Assembly (NCBI RefSeq): GCF_001192835.1
Contig: NZ_DF968182.1
Span: 1,118,968-1,182,967, forward strand
Source of the DNA: Lentimicrobium saccharophilum
GTDB lineage: Bacteria; Bacteroidota; Bacteroidia; Bacteroidales; Lentimicrobiaceae
Direction of reading: 5' to 3'
DNA length: 64,000 bases
A program made the translations under genes and the position numbers. Of the stretch, positions 8,132-15,718 are shown piece after piece (position 1 is the stretch's first letter; every line of letters begins with the position of its first letter). The notes beneath the pieces were generated by a model. That model worked only from the letters and a program-made list of their open reading frames with translations, ran no database searches and was not told the DNA's origin.

Positions 8132-9325
8132 ATGGTCACAAACAAAAACAATATCCAAATGGAAAACAATCTTAAAAAAGTTGATATAATATTCGAGGTC
8201 GACGACAAATGCACTCCGCTCGAAGTACTTGATAAAACGCTTAAAAGATCAGCAGATGATATTATCCTGGATCTGATCGACAGCGGTCTTAAAGGTCGTG
8301 GAGGCGCCGGATTTCCAACCGGACTCAAATGGAAATTCACCAGGAATGAATCAGGTGATGTAAAATATGTTATTTGCAATGCCGATGAGGGAGAACCGGG
8401 AACATTTAAAGACCGCGAGATCCTCGACCGCGTACCGGAAAAGATTTTCGCCGGTATGACTATCTGCGGCTATGTTATAGGGGCCAAGGAAGGTTACATC
8501 TACCTCAGGGGAGAATATAACTTCCTGTTGAAGAACCTGTTGAAGAAACTTGAGGACTTCAACAATGCGTTGAAAAAACGCAACATAGATTTCAGGATCT
8601 ATTTCAAGTCCGGCTCGGGCGCATATGTTTGCGGAGAAGAAAGTGCGTTGTTCGAATCCATGGAAGGGAAGCGCGGCGAGCCCCGCAACAAGCCCCCCTA
8701 CCCGACCGTTGCAGGTTACAACAGCAAACCTACCGTCATCAACAACGTAGAAACCCTTGTTTATACCACGATGATCTGCCACATGGGTCCTGAAAAATTC
8801 AAGGCCCTGGGAACCAGCGACTCCAGAGGGTCAAAAGTATTTTCCGTTTCAGGTGACACGCCGATTCCGGGAATCTACGAGCTGGAACTTGGCATGCCCC
8901 TGCATGAATTTGTGAATGAATTCGGTGATGGCGATACCAAAGCTGTTCAGGTAGGAGGCGCATCCGGTCACTGTGTACCTAGGAAGAAGTTCAATGATAC
9001 AATCATTGGTTTCGAAGGGATACCCACCGGAGGCTCCATGATGATTTTCAACAGTTCACGTTCAATGTATAACGTTCTTCATGATTACCTGGAATTCTTC
9101 ACCGAAGAGTCATGCGGGCAATGTACCCCCTGCCGGGTTGGTTGCCAGCAACTGCTTAAGGGAATAGAAGCGGTAAAACGTGGGGAACGCCCGCCTGCTT
9201 ACCTCGATGACCTGAAAAAGCTGACAGGGACCATGAAAATCGCTGCGAAATGCGGTCTTGGTCAATCGGTTGGCAATCCCTTCAATTCGATTATTGACAA
9301 TTTCAGGGAAGAGATTATTTACTAA
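8132..9325 (+). CDS. hydB: NuoF-like flavin subunit of [FeFe]-hydrogenase 1, short form (HydB1)
   Basis: A 397-residue NADH- and FMN-binding subunit. Present are GRGGAGFPTGLKW and NADEGEPGTFKDRE (FMN/NADH site), GAYVCGEESALFE, an SLBB domain, and the [4Fe-4S] motif ESCGQCTPCRVG with a later Cys in AKCGLGQ. It lacks the thioredoxin-like domain at the N-terminus and the two-[4Fe-4S] ferredoxin domain at the C-terminus that HydB2 has. NADH-dependent hydrogenases with such short HydB are reported not to need ferredoxin (Syntrophomonas wolfei type), so this complex may be non-bifurcating; that is inference. An ATG at 8159 is an alternative start. Confidence 0.9.
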   Translation: MVTNKNNIQMENNLKKVDIIFEVDDKCTPLEVLDKTLKRSADDIILDLIDSGLKGRGGAGFPTGLKWKFTRNESGDVKYVICNADEGEPGTFKDREILDRVPEKIFAGMTICGYVIGAKEGYIYLRGEYNFLLKNLLKKLEDFNNALKKRNIDFRIYFKSGSGAYVCGEESALFESMEGKRGEPRNKPPYPTVAGYNSKPTVINNVETLVYTTMICHMGPEKFKALGTSDSRGSKVFSVSGDTPIPGIYELELGMPLHEFVNEFGDGDTKAVQVGGASGHCVPRKKFNDTIIGFEGIPTGGSMMIFNSSRSMYNVLHDYLEFFTEESCGQCTPCRVGCQQLLKGIEAVKRGERPPAYLDDLKKLTGTMKIAAKCGLGQSVGNPFNSIIDNFREEIIY

Positions 9326-9422
9326 GTCAAAGGAAAAAAGTACAAAGTAAAGGGCAATGATAACCTCAGGCAATATGTACCGGAGGATATAAACCCCAAA
9401 GAACCAAAAAGCAAGCGAAACC
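9326..9422 (+). other. hydB1-hydA1 spacer
   Basis: A 97-bp gap inside the operon with no promoter box or terminator. It contains a CGGAGGA sequence (9381-9387) too far (about 35 bases) from the hydA1 ATG to act as its ribosome site. This may be the relic of a start region that moved. Confidence 0.3.
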
Positions 9423-11216
9423 ATGAGCAAATACCTTGTTAACCTTAAGATAAACAACATGCCCATAGCGGTGGAAGAGGGCACAACCATTCTTGAGGCA
9501 GCTAAAAAGCTGAATTTCAGAATCCCCACCTTATGTAATCATCCTGACCTTACTGTCGCCGGCAACTGCCGCGTTTGTGTGGTTGAAGTCAAGGGCGCCA
9601 GATTGCTGGCTGCCGCTTGTGCCACACCGGTTTCCGAAGGCATGGAAGTATTTACCAACAGTGAGAAAGTAAGGGTTTCACGGAAACACATCGTTGAACT
9701 CCTGCTTTCAGAACACAATGCAGATTGCACCAAATGTTTTAAAAACGGGCATTGCGAACTGCAGGACCTGGCCAGCGAATACCGTATAGGCGATCACGTA
9801 TTTCTCGATCTCGTAAAACCGGAGAGTCTGATTCAGGATATTTCATCTCCCTCCATCGTAAAAGATGACAGCAAATGCATCCGCTGCCAGCGCTGTGTCA
9901 GAACCTGCGCCGAACTGCAGGGTGTAAGTGCACTTGCGGTAGTGAATAAGGGAGATCACCAGAAAATATCGACCTTCCTGAACAAACCGATGCACGAGGT
10001 GGTATGTACCAACTGCGGTCAATGTATCAACAGATGCCCGACAGGCGCACTTACAGAACGCAATTACATTGAAGAAGTCTGGAATGCCATCTACGATCCC
10101 TCAAAATTTGTGGTGGTTCAGACAGCCCCTGCTACCCGCATCGCCCTTGGAGAAGACCTCGGCATCCCGGTTGGTGAAAGAGTAACCGGCAAGATGGTTG
10201 CATCACTCAAGAAACTAGGTTTCAATAAAGTGCTGGATACCGATTTTACCGCCGACCTCACCATTATGGAAGAGGGAACCGAACTGCTTACCCGCCTGAA
10301 ACGCGCACTGGTCGATAAAGACGAGAAAGTTGTCCTGCCTATGATGACTTCCTGTTCCCCAGGATGGATCAAATTCCAGGAGCACATGTATTCGGACATG
10401 CTCGACAACCTGTCTACCTGCAAATCGCCGCAACAAATGTTCGGTGCAGTTGCCAAAACCTACTATGCCGATAAGATCAATATTAAAGCACAGGATATGG
10501 TTGTTGTCTCGATCATGCCCTGCGTAGCCAAAAAGTTTGAATGCGAAAGACCGGAAATGCGCGACAGCGGATATCAGGATGTTGATTATGTATTGACTAC
10601 CAGGGAACTTGCGATGATGATCAAACAGGCAGGTATTGATTTCAACAAGCTGGAAGATGAGCATTACGACAGTATCCTGGGAGAATCATCCGGAGCTGCT
10701 GTTATCTTCGGCGCTACCGGCGGTGTAATGGAAGCAGCTTTGCGAACTGCCTATGAAATTGTTACCGGACGTGAAGTTCCGTTCACTAATCTGAACATTC
10801 AACCGGTCCGCGGTATGGAAGGCATCAAGGATGCCACCATCAAGATCAAGAATGTAAAACCCGAATGGAGCTTCCTTGAAGGGGTTGACCTTCACGTTGC
10901 AATCGCGCACGGACTTGCGAATGCAAGACAACTGATGGAAAAAGTGAGAAAAGGGGAAGCAGCCTATCACTTTATTGAAGTGATGGGATGTCCCGGCGGT
11001 TGTCTGGGCGGCGGAGGCCAACCCATTCCCACGTCACCTGAAATCCGCAAGAAACGCTCTGAAGCAATTTACCAGGAAGATGAAGATATGCCTATCCGCA
11101 AGTCTCATGAGAATCCTGAAATTGTGGAAATCTACAAGGAATTCCTTGGCGAACCTCTGAGTCATAAATCTCATGACTTGTTGCACACACACTATAAACC
11201 AAGGAAGAGATACTAA
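9423..11216 (+). CDS. hydA: [FeFe]-hydrogenase 1 catalytic subunit (HydA1), TSCSP variant
   Basis: A 597-residue hydrogenase. Domains in order are an N-terminal [2Fe-2S] ferredoxin fold (CNHPDLTVAGNCRVC), a NuoG-type His-Cys3 [4Fe-4S] site (HNADCTKCFKNGHC), two [4Fe-4S] motifs (CIRCQRCVRTC, CTNCGQCINRCP), the H-cluster domain and a small-subunit-like C-terminus (LSHKSHDLLHTHY). H-cluster motifs are L1 TSCSPGW (309-315), L2 IMPCVAKKFE (Cys367) and L3 EVMGCPGGCLGGGGQP (Cys523, Cys527). L1 carries Ser312 where most enzymes, including HydA2, have Cys. By Clostridium pasteurianum CpI numbering this is the cluster-ligand position, while the preceding proton-relay Cys is kept. The rest of the protein is intact. 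Confidence 0.92.
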   Translation: MSKYLVNLKINNMPIAVEEGTTILEAAKKLNFRIPTLCNHPDLTVAGNCRVCVVEVKGARLLAAACATPVSEGMEVFTNSEKVRVSRKHIVELLLSEHNADCTKCFKNGHCELQDLASEYRIGDHVFLDLVKPESLIQDISSPSIVKDDSKCIRCQRCVRTCAELQGVSALAVVNKGDHQKISTFLNKPMHEVVCTNCGQCINRCPTGALTERNYIEEVWNAIYDPSKFVVVQTAPATRIALGEDLGIPVGERVTGKMVASLKKLGFNKVLDTDFTADLTIMEEGTELLTRLKRALVDKDEKVVLPMMTSCSPGWIKFQEHMYSDMLDNLSTCKSPQQMFGAVAKTYYADKINIKAQDMVVVSIMPCVAKKFECERPEMRDSGYQDVDYVLTTRELAMMIKQAGIDFNKLEDEHYDSILGESSGAAVIFGATGGVMEAALRTAYEIVTGREVPFTNLNIQPVRGMEGIKDATIKIKNVKPEWSFLEGVDLHVAIAHGLANARQLMEKVRKGEAAYHFIEVMGCPGGCLGGGGQPIPTSPEIRKKRSEAIYQEDEDMPIRKSHENPEIVEIYKEFLGEPLSHKSHDLLHTHYKPRKRY

Positions 11217-11236
11217 TCCTTGATGATTTTCCGGCA

Positions 11237-11263
11237 AAGAGGATGGCTAATGGCCGTCCTCTT
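11237..11263 (+). terminator. Hairpin after hydA1
   Basis: An 11-bp stem (AAGAGGATGGC paired with GCCGTCCTCTT, one G-T pair) with a TAATG loop begins 21 bp after the hydA1 stop. The T tract is weak (GGCATTTTC). It probably ends the first hydrogenase transcript. Confidence 0.6.
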
Positions 11264-11349
11264 GGCATTTTCAGAATTTTAAATTGCACTGTTTAAGTAT
11301 TTGTTTGCGTGCATCTTAAAGACCCTTGTTTAGAATAAAAATAAATTCA

Positions 11350-11367
11350 TTGTTATTTTTATAACAA
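11350..11367. promoter_or_regulatory. Perfect palindrome, Rex-like operator 1 of the second hydrogenase operon
   Basis: TTGTTATTTTTATAACAA is a perfect 7-4-7 inverted repeat with the Rex half-site ends TTGT/ACAA and the same 18-bp geometry. It shares its last base with the next site. It is a weaker Rex match than its neighbour (11 of 14 specified bases). Confidence 0.5.
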
Positions 11368-11384
11368 TGTGAATTTATTCACAA
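11367..11384. promoter_or_regulatory. Rex-type operator 2 of the second hydrogenase operon
   Basis: ATGTGAATTTATTCACAA matches the Rex consensus TTGTGAAnnnnTTCACAA at 13 of 14 specified bases. It sits directly upstream of the -33 element of the promoter at 11390-11421. Confidence 0.72.
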
Positions 11385-11389
11385 TAAAA

Positions 11390-11421
11390 TTTGTTTGGCA
11401 TGATTAAACTATTTAATTTTG
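11390..11421 (+). promoter_or_regulatory. Promoter of the ten-gene hydrogenase operon
   Basis: A -33 TTTG (11390-11393) and a -7 TAATTTTG (11414-11421) are separated by 20 bp, close to the ideal Bacteroidota promoter. The first gene starts at 11481, giving a leader of roughly 50 bases. Confidence 0.72.
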
Positions 11422-11480
11422 CCGCTCCATTTGTAAGAAGTTTGTGACCCCACACCGAAAGGTGCTTAATTTTAAAATGA

Positions 11481-11825
11481 ATGAAAATCAAAGAGGTTGT
11501 CGAATTACTGAATGCCAGGGTTGTTTCAGGACAAGACCAGCTTGATGCTGAAGTGGAATATGCATTTGCATCCGACCTGATGAGTGATGTGCTCACCATT
11601 GAAACGGATAATCTGCTTTTACTTACAGGGCTTGCAAACCTGCAAACCATCCGGACTGCTGAGATGTCTGACATCAGCAAAATAATTTTTGTCAGAAAGA
11701 AAAAGGCAACCGATGAAATGATCCGACTGGCCGCTGAGAATGATATGATACTGATTGAGTGTGACTACTCCATGTTCAAATCCAGCGGAATCCTGTTCAA
11801 ATCCGGTGTAAAGCCGGTATATTAA
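11481..11825 (+). CDS. DRTGG-domain protein, first copy
   Basis: A 114-residue stand-alone DRTGG domain, the small alpha/beta domain named after a motif in phosphotransacetylase N-regions. It opens MKIKEVVELLNARVVSG, followed by the family-typical FASDLMSDVLT segment and a central FVRKKK strand. Its biochemical role is unknown. Such proteins recur in clostridial and other anaerobe hydrogenase clusters next to HATPase and group-D hydrogenase-like genes. It begins the ten-gene operon, 60 bp after the -7 box, and is a paralogue of the 13645-13980 gene. Confidence 0.75.
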   Translation: MKIKEVVELLNARVVSGQDQLDAEVEYAFASDLMSDVLTIETDNLLLLTGLANLQTIRTAEMSDISKIIFVRKKKATDEMIRLAAENDMILIECDYSMFKSSGILFKSGVKPVY

Positions 11826-11836
11826 AAATAACCGTG

Positions 11837-12253
11837 ATGCATTTCGAGTTTCATGTAGAGGGAGGTAACTTTTCCAAAGCGGGATCGGCATCCAGCCAGT
11901 TGAAGAAAATTCTGAAACAGCTGAATGTTGATCCAAGGGTCATTAAAAGGGTGGTAGTCGCCCTTTATGAGGCTGAAGTAAACATTGTGGCCCATGCTTA
12001 CCAGGGAACTATTTACATTAACATCGACACAGAAAAGATCGAAATCAGACTGATTGACGAAGGACCGGGGATAGAGGACATAGAACTTGCCATGCAGCAG
12101 GGCTATTCAACTGCCTCGCCTGAAGTGCGTGAAATGGGTTTTGGGGCCGGTATGGGCCTTCCGAACATTAAAAACAACAGCGACCGGATGTCAGTTACCT
12201 CACAGGTTGGAAAAGGCACCACTGTTGAAATTATTACATTTCTGAACAACTAA
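11837..12253 (+). CDS. Anti-sigma-factor-type HATPase (SpoIIAB/RsbW-like)
   Basis: A 138-residue single-domain ATPase of the GHKL fold. The N box is EAEVNIVAHAY, the G1 box DEGPGI and the G2 box GFGAGMGLPNIK. In the family these small proteins are Ser/Thr kinases that bind sigma factors or phosphorylate anti-anti-sigma proteins. No sigma factor or STAS partner is encoded in the window, so the target is unknown. ATG at 11837 follows directly on a GTG at 11834. It sits between a DRTGG protein and the group-D H-cluster protein, which suggests that the latter's redox state may control it (inference). Confidence 0.75.
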   Translation: MHFEFHVEGGNFSKAGSASSQLKKILKQLNVDPRVIKRVVVALYEAEVNIVAHAYQGTIYINIDTEKIEIRLIDEGPGIEDIELAMQQGYSTASPEVREMGFGAGMGLPNIKNNSDRMSVTSQVGKGTTVEIITFLNN

Positions 12254-12265
12254 TTGATCAAAACA

Positions 12266-13642
12266 ATGGAATCAGCTATTTTTCACCATGCACTCAAGAT
12301 CAGGGAAGATCTGTGTATCGGCTGTTCCCATTGTATGAATGTGTGTCCTACTGAAGCGATCAGGGTAAAAAACGGGAAATCATATCTTATTGAGAACCGT
12401 TGTGTTGATTGCGGTGAATGCTTCAGGGTTTGCCCTGTAAGTGCCATAATCATTGATCATGATGACTTCAACTACATCTTTGACTACAAATACCGCGTTG
12501 CACTTGTTCCATCGGTATTTACCGGTCAGTTCCCTGAAGACATTTCACTGCGCCAGATACACAGTGTACTCCTTGAACTTGGATTTACACACGTTTATGA
12601 GGTCGAAAACGGTGTTGAAATCCTTACAGAAGCGATAAACACCTTTGCAGGCAAAGTCTCTGACAAAAAACCATTGATTTCTTCTTTCTGTCCTGCTATT
12701 GTGAGGCTTATCCAGGTGAAGTTTCCTGCCCTGGCCGACCACATCATGCTGCTGAAGCCTCCGTTGGATGTATCAGCATTACATATCCGGCATGAATTTG
12801 AGAAGCAGGGAATTCCTCTGGAAGAAACCGGCATTTTCTATGTGACGCCATGCGCGGCAAAAATAGCTGCCATCAAAGATCCGGTCGGAGAAAAGGCTTC
12901 GCCCATCACGGGTGTAATCAACATGGACATTCTTTTCAGCAAGGTATTCCGCCAGGTAAAGCAACGCAATCTGCAAAGCTGCGCCCTGCCTGTCGGCAGC
13001 AAACTGTCAAAAAAAGCTACCTGCTGGTCGCTCACCAATGGTGAAGCCCCCTATGCAAAAGGAAGATCGCTGGCCATTGACGAAATTCACAATGTAATCG
13101 AGTTCCTGGAACGGCTCGAAAATGAGGAAGTTTCCGATATCGATTTCCTTGAGCTCAGGGCCTGCGATGAAAGTTGCGCAGGTGGGGTACTTACCATTGC
13201 CAATCGTTTTCTGACTGCTGAGCGTTTGAGAAATCACACCGATGAATATCATCCCGAAAAAGATTTTAACCATCCGGATGCGATAAATCCAATAGATGAA
13301 AACAGGGATTTTCTCCTGAACAATATCGGCATTGGTGAAATCAAGCCCCGGTCGATGATGAAACTGGATGAAAATATGGCAGAGGCAATGCGGAAAATGG
13401 AAAAAGTAAACCGCATCATGCAACTATTGCCAATGGTGGATTGCGGCATCTGCGGAGCTCCCAGTTGCCAGGCGCTTGCCCAGGACATTGCCCAGGGAAA
13501 TGCAACCATTAATTATTGTATATTTATTCAAAAAATACTTGAACAAAAGGGTGAACTCAGCCTGGAAGAAAGCATCAAAATAATGCAGGACATCTGGGGA
13601 TTCGGGAAAACCAACAAATACCGGGACCTGAAAGGAATCTGA
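12266..13642 (+). CDS. Group-D [FeFe]-hydrogenase-like H-cluster protein, putative sensor
   Basis: A 458-residue protein. Two [4Fe-4S] motifs (CIGCSHCMNVC, CVDCGECFRVC; residues 17-56) precede an H-cluster-like domain and a C-terminal Fe-S domain (MVDCGICGAPSCQALA). All four H-cluster ligand cysteines are present: Cys142 in SSFCP, Cys196 in TPCAAK, Cys300 and Cys304 in CDESC. The proton-relay Cys is Phe141, and the L2 glutamate (MPCxxKxxE) is Ala202. Loss of the proton path argues against turnover and for a sensing role, as proposed for groups C and D. It lies in an operon with HATPase, DRTGG and PHP proteins. ATG 12266 was chosen over a TTG at 12254. Confidence 0.82.
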   Translation: MESAIFHHALKIREDLCIGCSHCMNVCPTEAIRVKNGKSYLIENRCVDCGECFRVCPVSAIIIDHDDFNYIFDYKYRVALVPSVFTGQFPEDISLRQIHSVLLELGFTHVYEVENGVEILTEAINTFAGKVSDKKPLISSFCPAIVRLIQVKFPALADHIMLLKPPLDVSALHIRHEFEKQGIPLEETGIFYVTPCAAKIAAIKDPVGEKASPITGVINMDILFSKVFRQVKQRNLQSCALPVGSKLSKKATCWSLTNGEAPYAKGRSLAIDEIHNVIEFLERLENEEVSDIDFLELRACDESCAGGVLTIANRFLTAERLRNHTDEYHPEKDFNHPDAINPIDENRDFLLNNIGIGEIKPRSMMKLDENMAEAMRKMEKVNRIMQLLPMVDCGICGAPSCQALAQDIAQGNATINYCIFIQKILEQKGELSLEESIKIMQDIWGFGKTNKYRDLKGI

Positions 13643-13644
13643 AT

Positions 13645-13980
13645 ATGAAAGTGAGAGAAGTTGCGGAAAAACTGGGGCTGACTGTAATCAGTGGTGCTGC
13701 CGGACTTGACAATGAGATCAATGAAGGATATTCATCCGACTTGTTAAGCGATGTCATGGGCAGCGCCGGATCAGGCGACATCTGGATTACACTTCAGACC
13801 CATAAAAATGTGATGGCAATCGCATCCCTGAAAGACCTTGCAGCCGTAATCCTGGTGAAGGGATTTGCCCCTGATCCTGACATGGCTGAACAGAGCGACG
13901 AAGAAAGTATTCCGGTGCTCGGTACCAGCGAGGACACATTTACAATCAACGGCAGATTGTATAATCTGTTAAAACAATGA
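13645..13980 (+). CDS. DRTGG-domain protein, second copy
   Basis: A 111-residue stand-alone DRTGG domain, starting two bases after the group-D protein stop. It begins MKVREVAEKLGLTVISG and shares the YSSDLLSDVMG segment with the first copy (FASDLMSDVLT), so the two probably arose by duplication. The C-terminus ends FTINGRLYNLLK. Function is unknown; the fixed position between the H-cluster protein and the PHP protein suggests it belongs to the same signalling or assembly module. Confidence 0.75.
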   Translation: MKVREVAEKLGLTVISGAAGLDNEINEGYSSDLLSDVMGSAGSGDIWITLQTHKNVMAIASLKDLAAVILVKGFAPDPDMAEQSDEESIPVLGTSEDTFTINGRLYNLLKQ

Positions 13981-13993
13981 ACCTGAATACAAG

Positions 13994-14731
13994 ATGAAGG
14001 AATTCAGCGCCGACCTTCACATTCATACTGTACTTTCGACTTGCGGCAGCCTTGAAATGAGCCCGCGAAACATTGTACGGAAGGCCCTGGAAGAAAAACT
14101 TGACATCATCGGAATCACTGACCACAATTCCACCCGGCAATGCCGGGAAGTATGCAGAGAGGCATCAAAGGCAGGCATCACTGTATACACCGGAGTTGAG
14201 GTAACCACAAAAGAAGAAGTTCACTGCCTGGCGTTCTTTGAAACATTTGACATTCTGGATGCATTTCAGGAATACCTTAACCGTTATTTGCCTGACATCA
14301 TGAATCATCCTAACCTGTTTGGATACCAGGTTGTTGTTGATGAAGAGGAAAATATATGTTATGAAGAGCCAAAACTGCTGATATCTGCAATTTCGCAAAG
14401 CATTAGCCAGGTTGAAGTTGCGGTACACCAAATGGGCGGACTGTTTATTCCCGCTCACATCGACCGGCAGAAGTTCAGCCTTACGAGTCAGCTTGGCTTT
14501 GTCCCGCCCGATTTGAATGCAGACGCCTTTGAATTGTCGAAAAACACATCCATTGAAGACTTTCTGAAAAAATTCCCCTATCTGCGCGGAAAAACTTTTA
14601 TCAGGAACTCTGATGCCCATCAGCCGGAAGTGATCGGGAGTATTCGCACCCGGCTCCGGATGGAAAATACCGGTTTTAATGAATTCCGTAAAGCGCTGCA
14701 GGCAAAAGAAGGAAGAGAGGTGGTGGTATGA
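13994..14731 (+). CDS. PHP-domain metal-dependent phosphoesterase
   Basis: A 245-residue PHP protein. Metal-ligand motifs are DLHIHT (residues 7-12), GITDHNS near 41, GVEVTT near 68 with HCLAFF, PAHIDRQ near 155 and NSDAHQP near 214. PHP proteins cleave phosphoester bonds in nucleotides, sugars or protein phospho-residues such as phosphohistidine or phosphotyrosine. Its substrate is unknown. Its stop overlaps the start of the following HATPase gene by four bases, so the two are translationally coupled, and one could undo a phosphorylation made by the other (inference). Confidence 0.82.
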   Translation: MKEFSADLHIHTVLSTCGSLEMSPRNIVRKALEEKLDIIGITDHNSTRQCREVCREASKAGITVYTGVEVTTKEEVHCLAFFETFDILDAFQEYLNRYLPDIMNHPNLFGYQVVVDEEENICYEEPKLLISAISQSISQVEVAVHQMGGLFIPAHIDRQKFSLTSQLGFVPPDLNADAFELSKNTSIEDFLKKFPYLRGKTFIRNSDAHQPEVIGSIRTRLRMENTGFNEFRKALQAKEGREVVV

Positions 14732-15279
14732 TGAAGGATTTTGCCATGCACATCATGGACATAGCGCAGAACTCAGTTTCTTCCGGTGCTACTGAAATAG
14801 ATCTGCTGATTGAGGAATCCGTTGCAAATGACCGGCTCATGATGATCATCAGGGACAACGGAAAAGGGATACCTGCCGACATGATCGGAAAAGTGACCGA
14901 TCCTTTTGTAACCAGTCGTAAAACCCGAAAGGTCGGGCTTGGGCTTCCGTTACTCAAACAACATGCGGATTCCACAGGAGGTGGATTAGCCATAGAATCA
15001 GGAAGTGGAAAAGGCACGACGGTAACGGCAACATTCGGCCTTTCGCATCTTGACCGGCAACCCTTCGGCGATATTGCCGGAACCGTTGTTCTGCTGGCAG
15101 CTGCAAATCCGGAAATCAGGTTTATTTACGAACACAGAACCCCTTCGGGGATGTACCGTTTTGATACAGCTGAAGTAAATGAAATGCTAGAAGGAATGTC
15201 AATATCAGAAGCTCCGGTAATCCGGTTTCTGAAAGAAATGATCAGCGAAAATCTGAAAGAAATAAAGATTTCAGGATAA
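14728..15279 (+). CDS. Histidine-kinase-type ATPase domain protein without phospho-acceptor domain
   Basis: A 183-residue protein made of a GHKL ATPase domain (N box DIAQNSVSSGA, G1 DNGKGIP, G2 GLGLPLLKQHA) and a C-terminal tail of about 70 residues with no known motif. There is no dimerisation/His-phosphotransfer domain, no membrane segment and no response regulator gene nearby. It may phosphorylate a separate partner or act as an ATP-dependent chaperone-like switch. It is coupled by a 4-bp overlap to the PHP gene and precedes the hydrogenase structural genes in the same operon. Confidence 0.78.
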   Translation: MMKDFAMHIMDIAQNSVSSGATEIDLLIEESVANDRLMMIIRDNGKGIPADMIGKVTDPFVTSRKTRKVGLGLPLLKQHADSTGGGLAIESGSGKGTTVTATFGLSHLDRQPFGDIAGTVVLLAAANPEIRFIYEHRTPSGMYRFDTAEVNEMLEGMSISEAPVIRFLKEMISENLKEIKISG

Positions 15280-15307
15280 TAAACAACACACAAACAAAAT
15301 TTTAAAC

Positions 15308-15706
15308 ATGGGACAAGTAAAATCACTGGCTGACCTGCGGAAGATCAAAGAAGAACTGCAGGGGAAAATGAGCCTCAGGGAGAAGAGCAACAACCCTGAA
15401 AGCCTGGTACAGGTGAAGGTTGCCATGGCTACCTGTGGAATTGCTTCAGGAGCCAAACAGGTAATGGATTTCTTTATTGAAGAATTTGACAAGAGAAACA
15501 TCCAGGCAGTAGTTACCCAAACAGGTTGCATGGGTTATTGTTTTGCAGAACCTACCGTTGAAGTTACCCTTCCGGGAAAAGAACCCGTTGTTTTCGGCTA
15601 TGTGGATACCAGGAAAGCCGATGATATCATTGAAAAATATGTAAAAAACGGTGAACTCGTTGAGGGTATCATTCCTGTTAATTATGAAACCATTGAAAAG
15701 AAATAA
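15308..15706 (+). CDS. Thioredoxin-like [2Fe-2S] ferredoxin of the hydrogenase operon
   Basis: A 132-residue protein of the thioredoxin-like ferredoxin fold. Cluster cysteines are in MATCGIASGA and TGCMGYCFAEP. About 40 N-terminal residues are basic and helical. It resembles the N-terminal domain of the next gene's product and HydC. It could be an additional electron-transfer subunit of hydrogenase 2 or a soluble carrier. Its stop codon touches the Shine-Dalgarno sequence of hydB2. Confidence 0.8.
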   Translation: MGQVKSLADLRKIKEELQGKMSLREKSNNPESLVQVKVAMATCGIASGAKQVMDFFIEEFDKRNIQAVVTQTGCMGYCFAEPTVEVTLPGKEPVVFGYVDTRKADDIIEKYVKNGELVEGIIPVNYETIEKK

Positions 15707-15711
15707 GGAGG
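15706..15711 (+). promoter_or_regulatory. Strong Shine-Dalgarno sequence for hydB2
   Basis: AGGAGG (inside AAGGAGGAG) lies seven bases before the ATG at 15719. Such a perfect anti-16S match is unusual for Bacteroidota, and it is the second one seen in the hydrogenase region. Confidence 0.6.
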
Positions 15712-15718
15712 AGCGGTA

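Noticed and set aside
9423-11216. HydA1 as an inactive pseudogene because of the TSCSP motif
   Set aside because: Frame, length, all accessory Fe-S motifs and L2/L3 are intact, and TSCSP-type motifs seem to occur in other NAD-linked hydrogenases.
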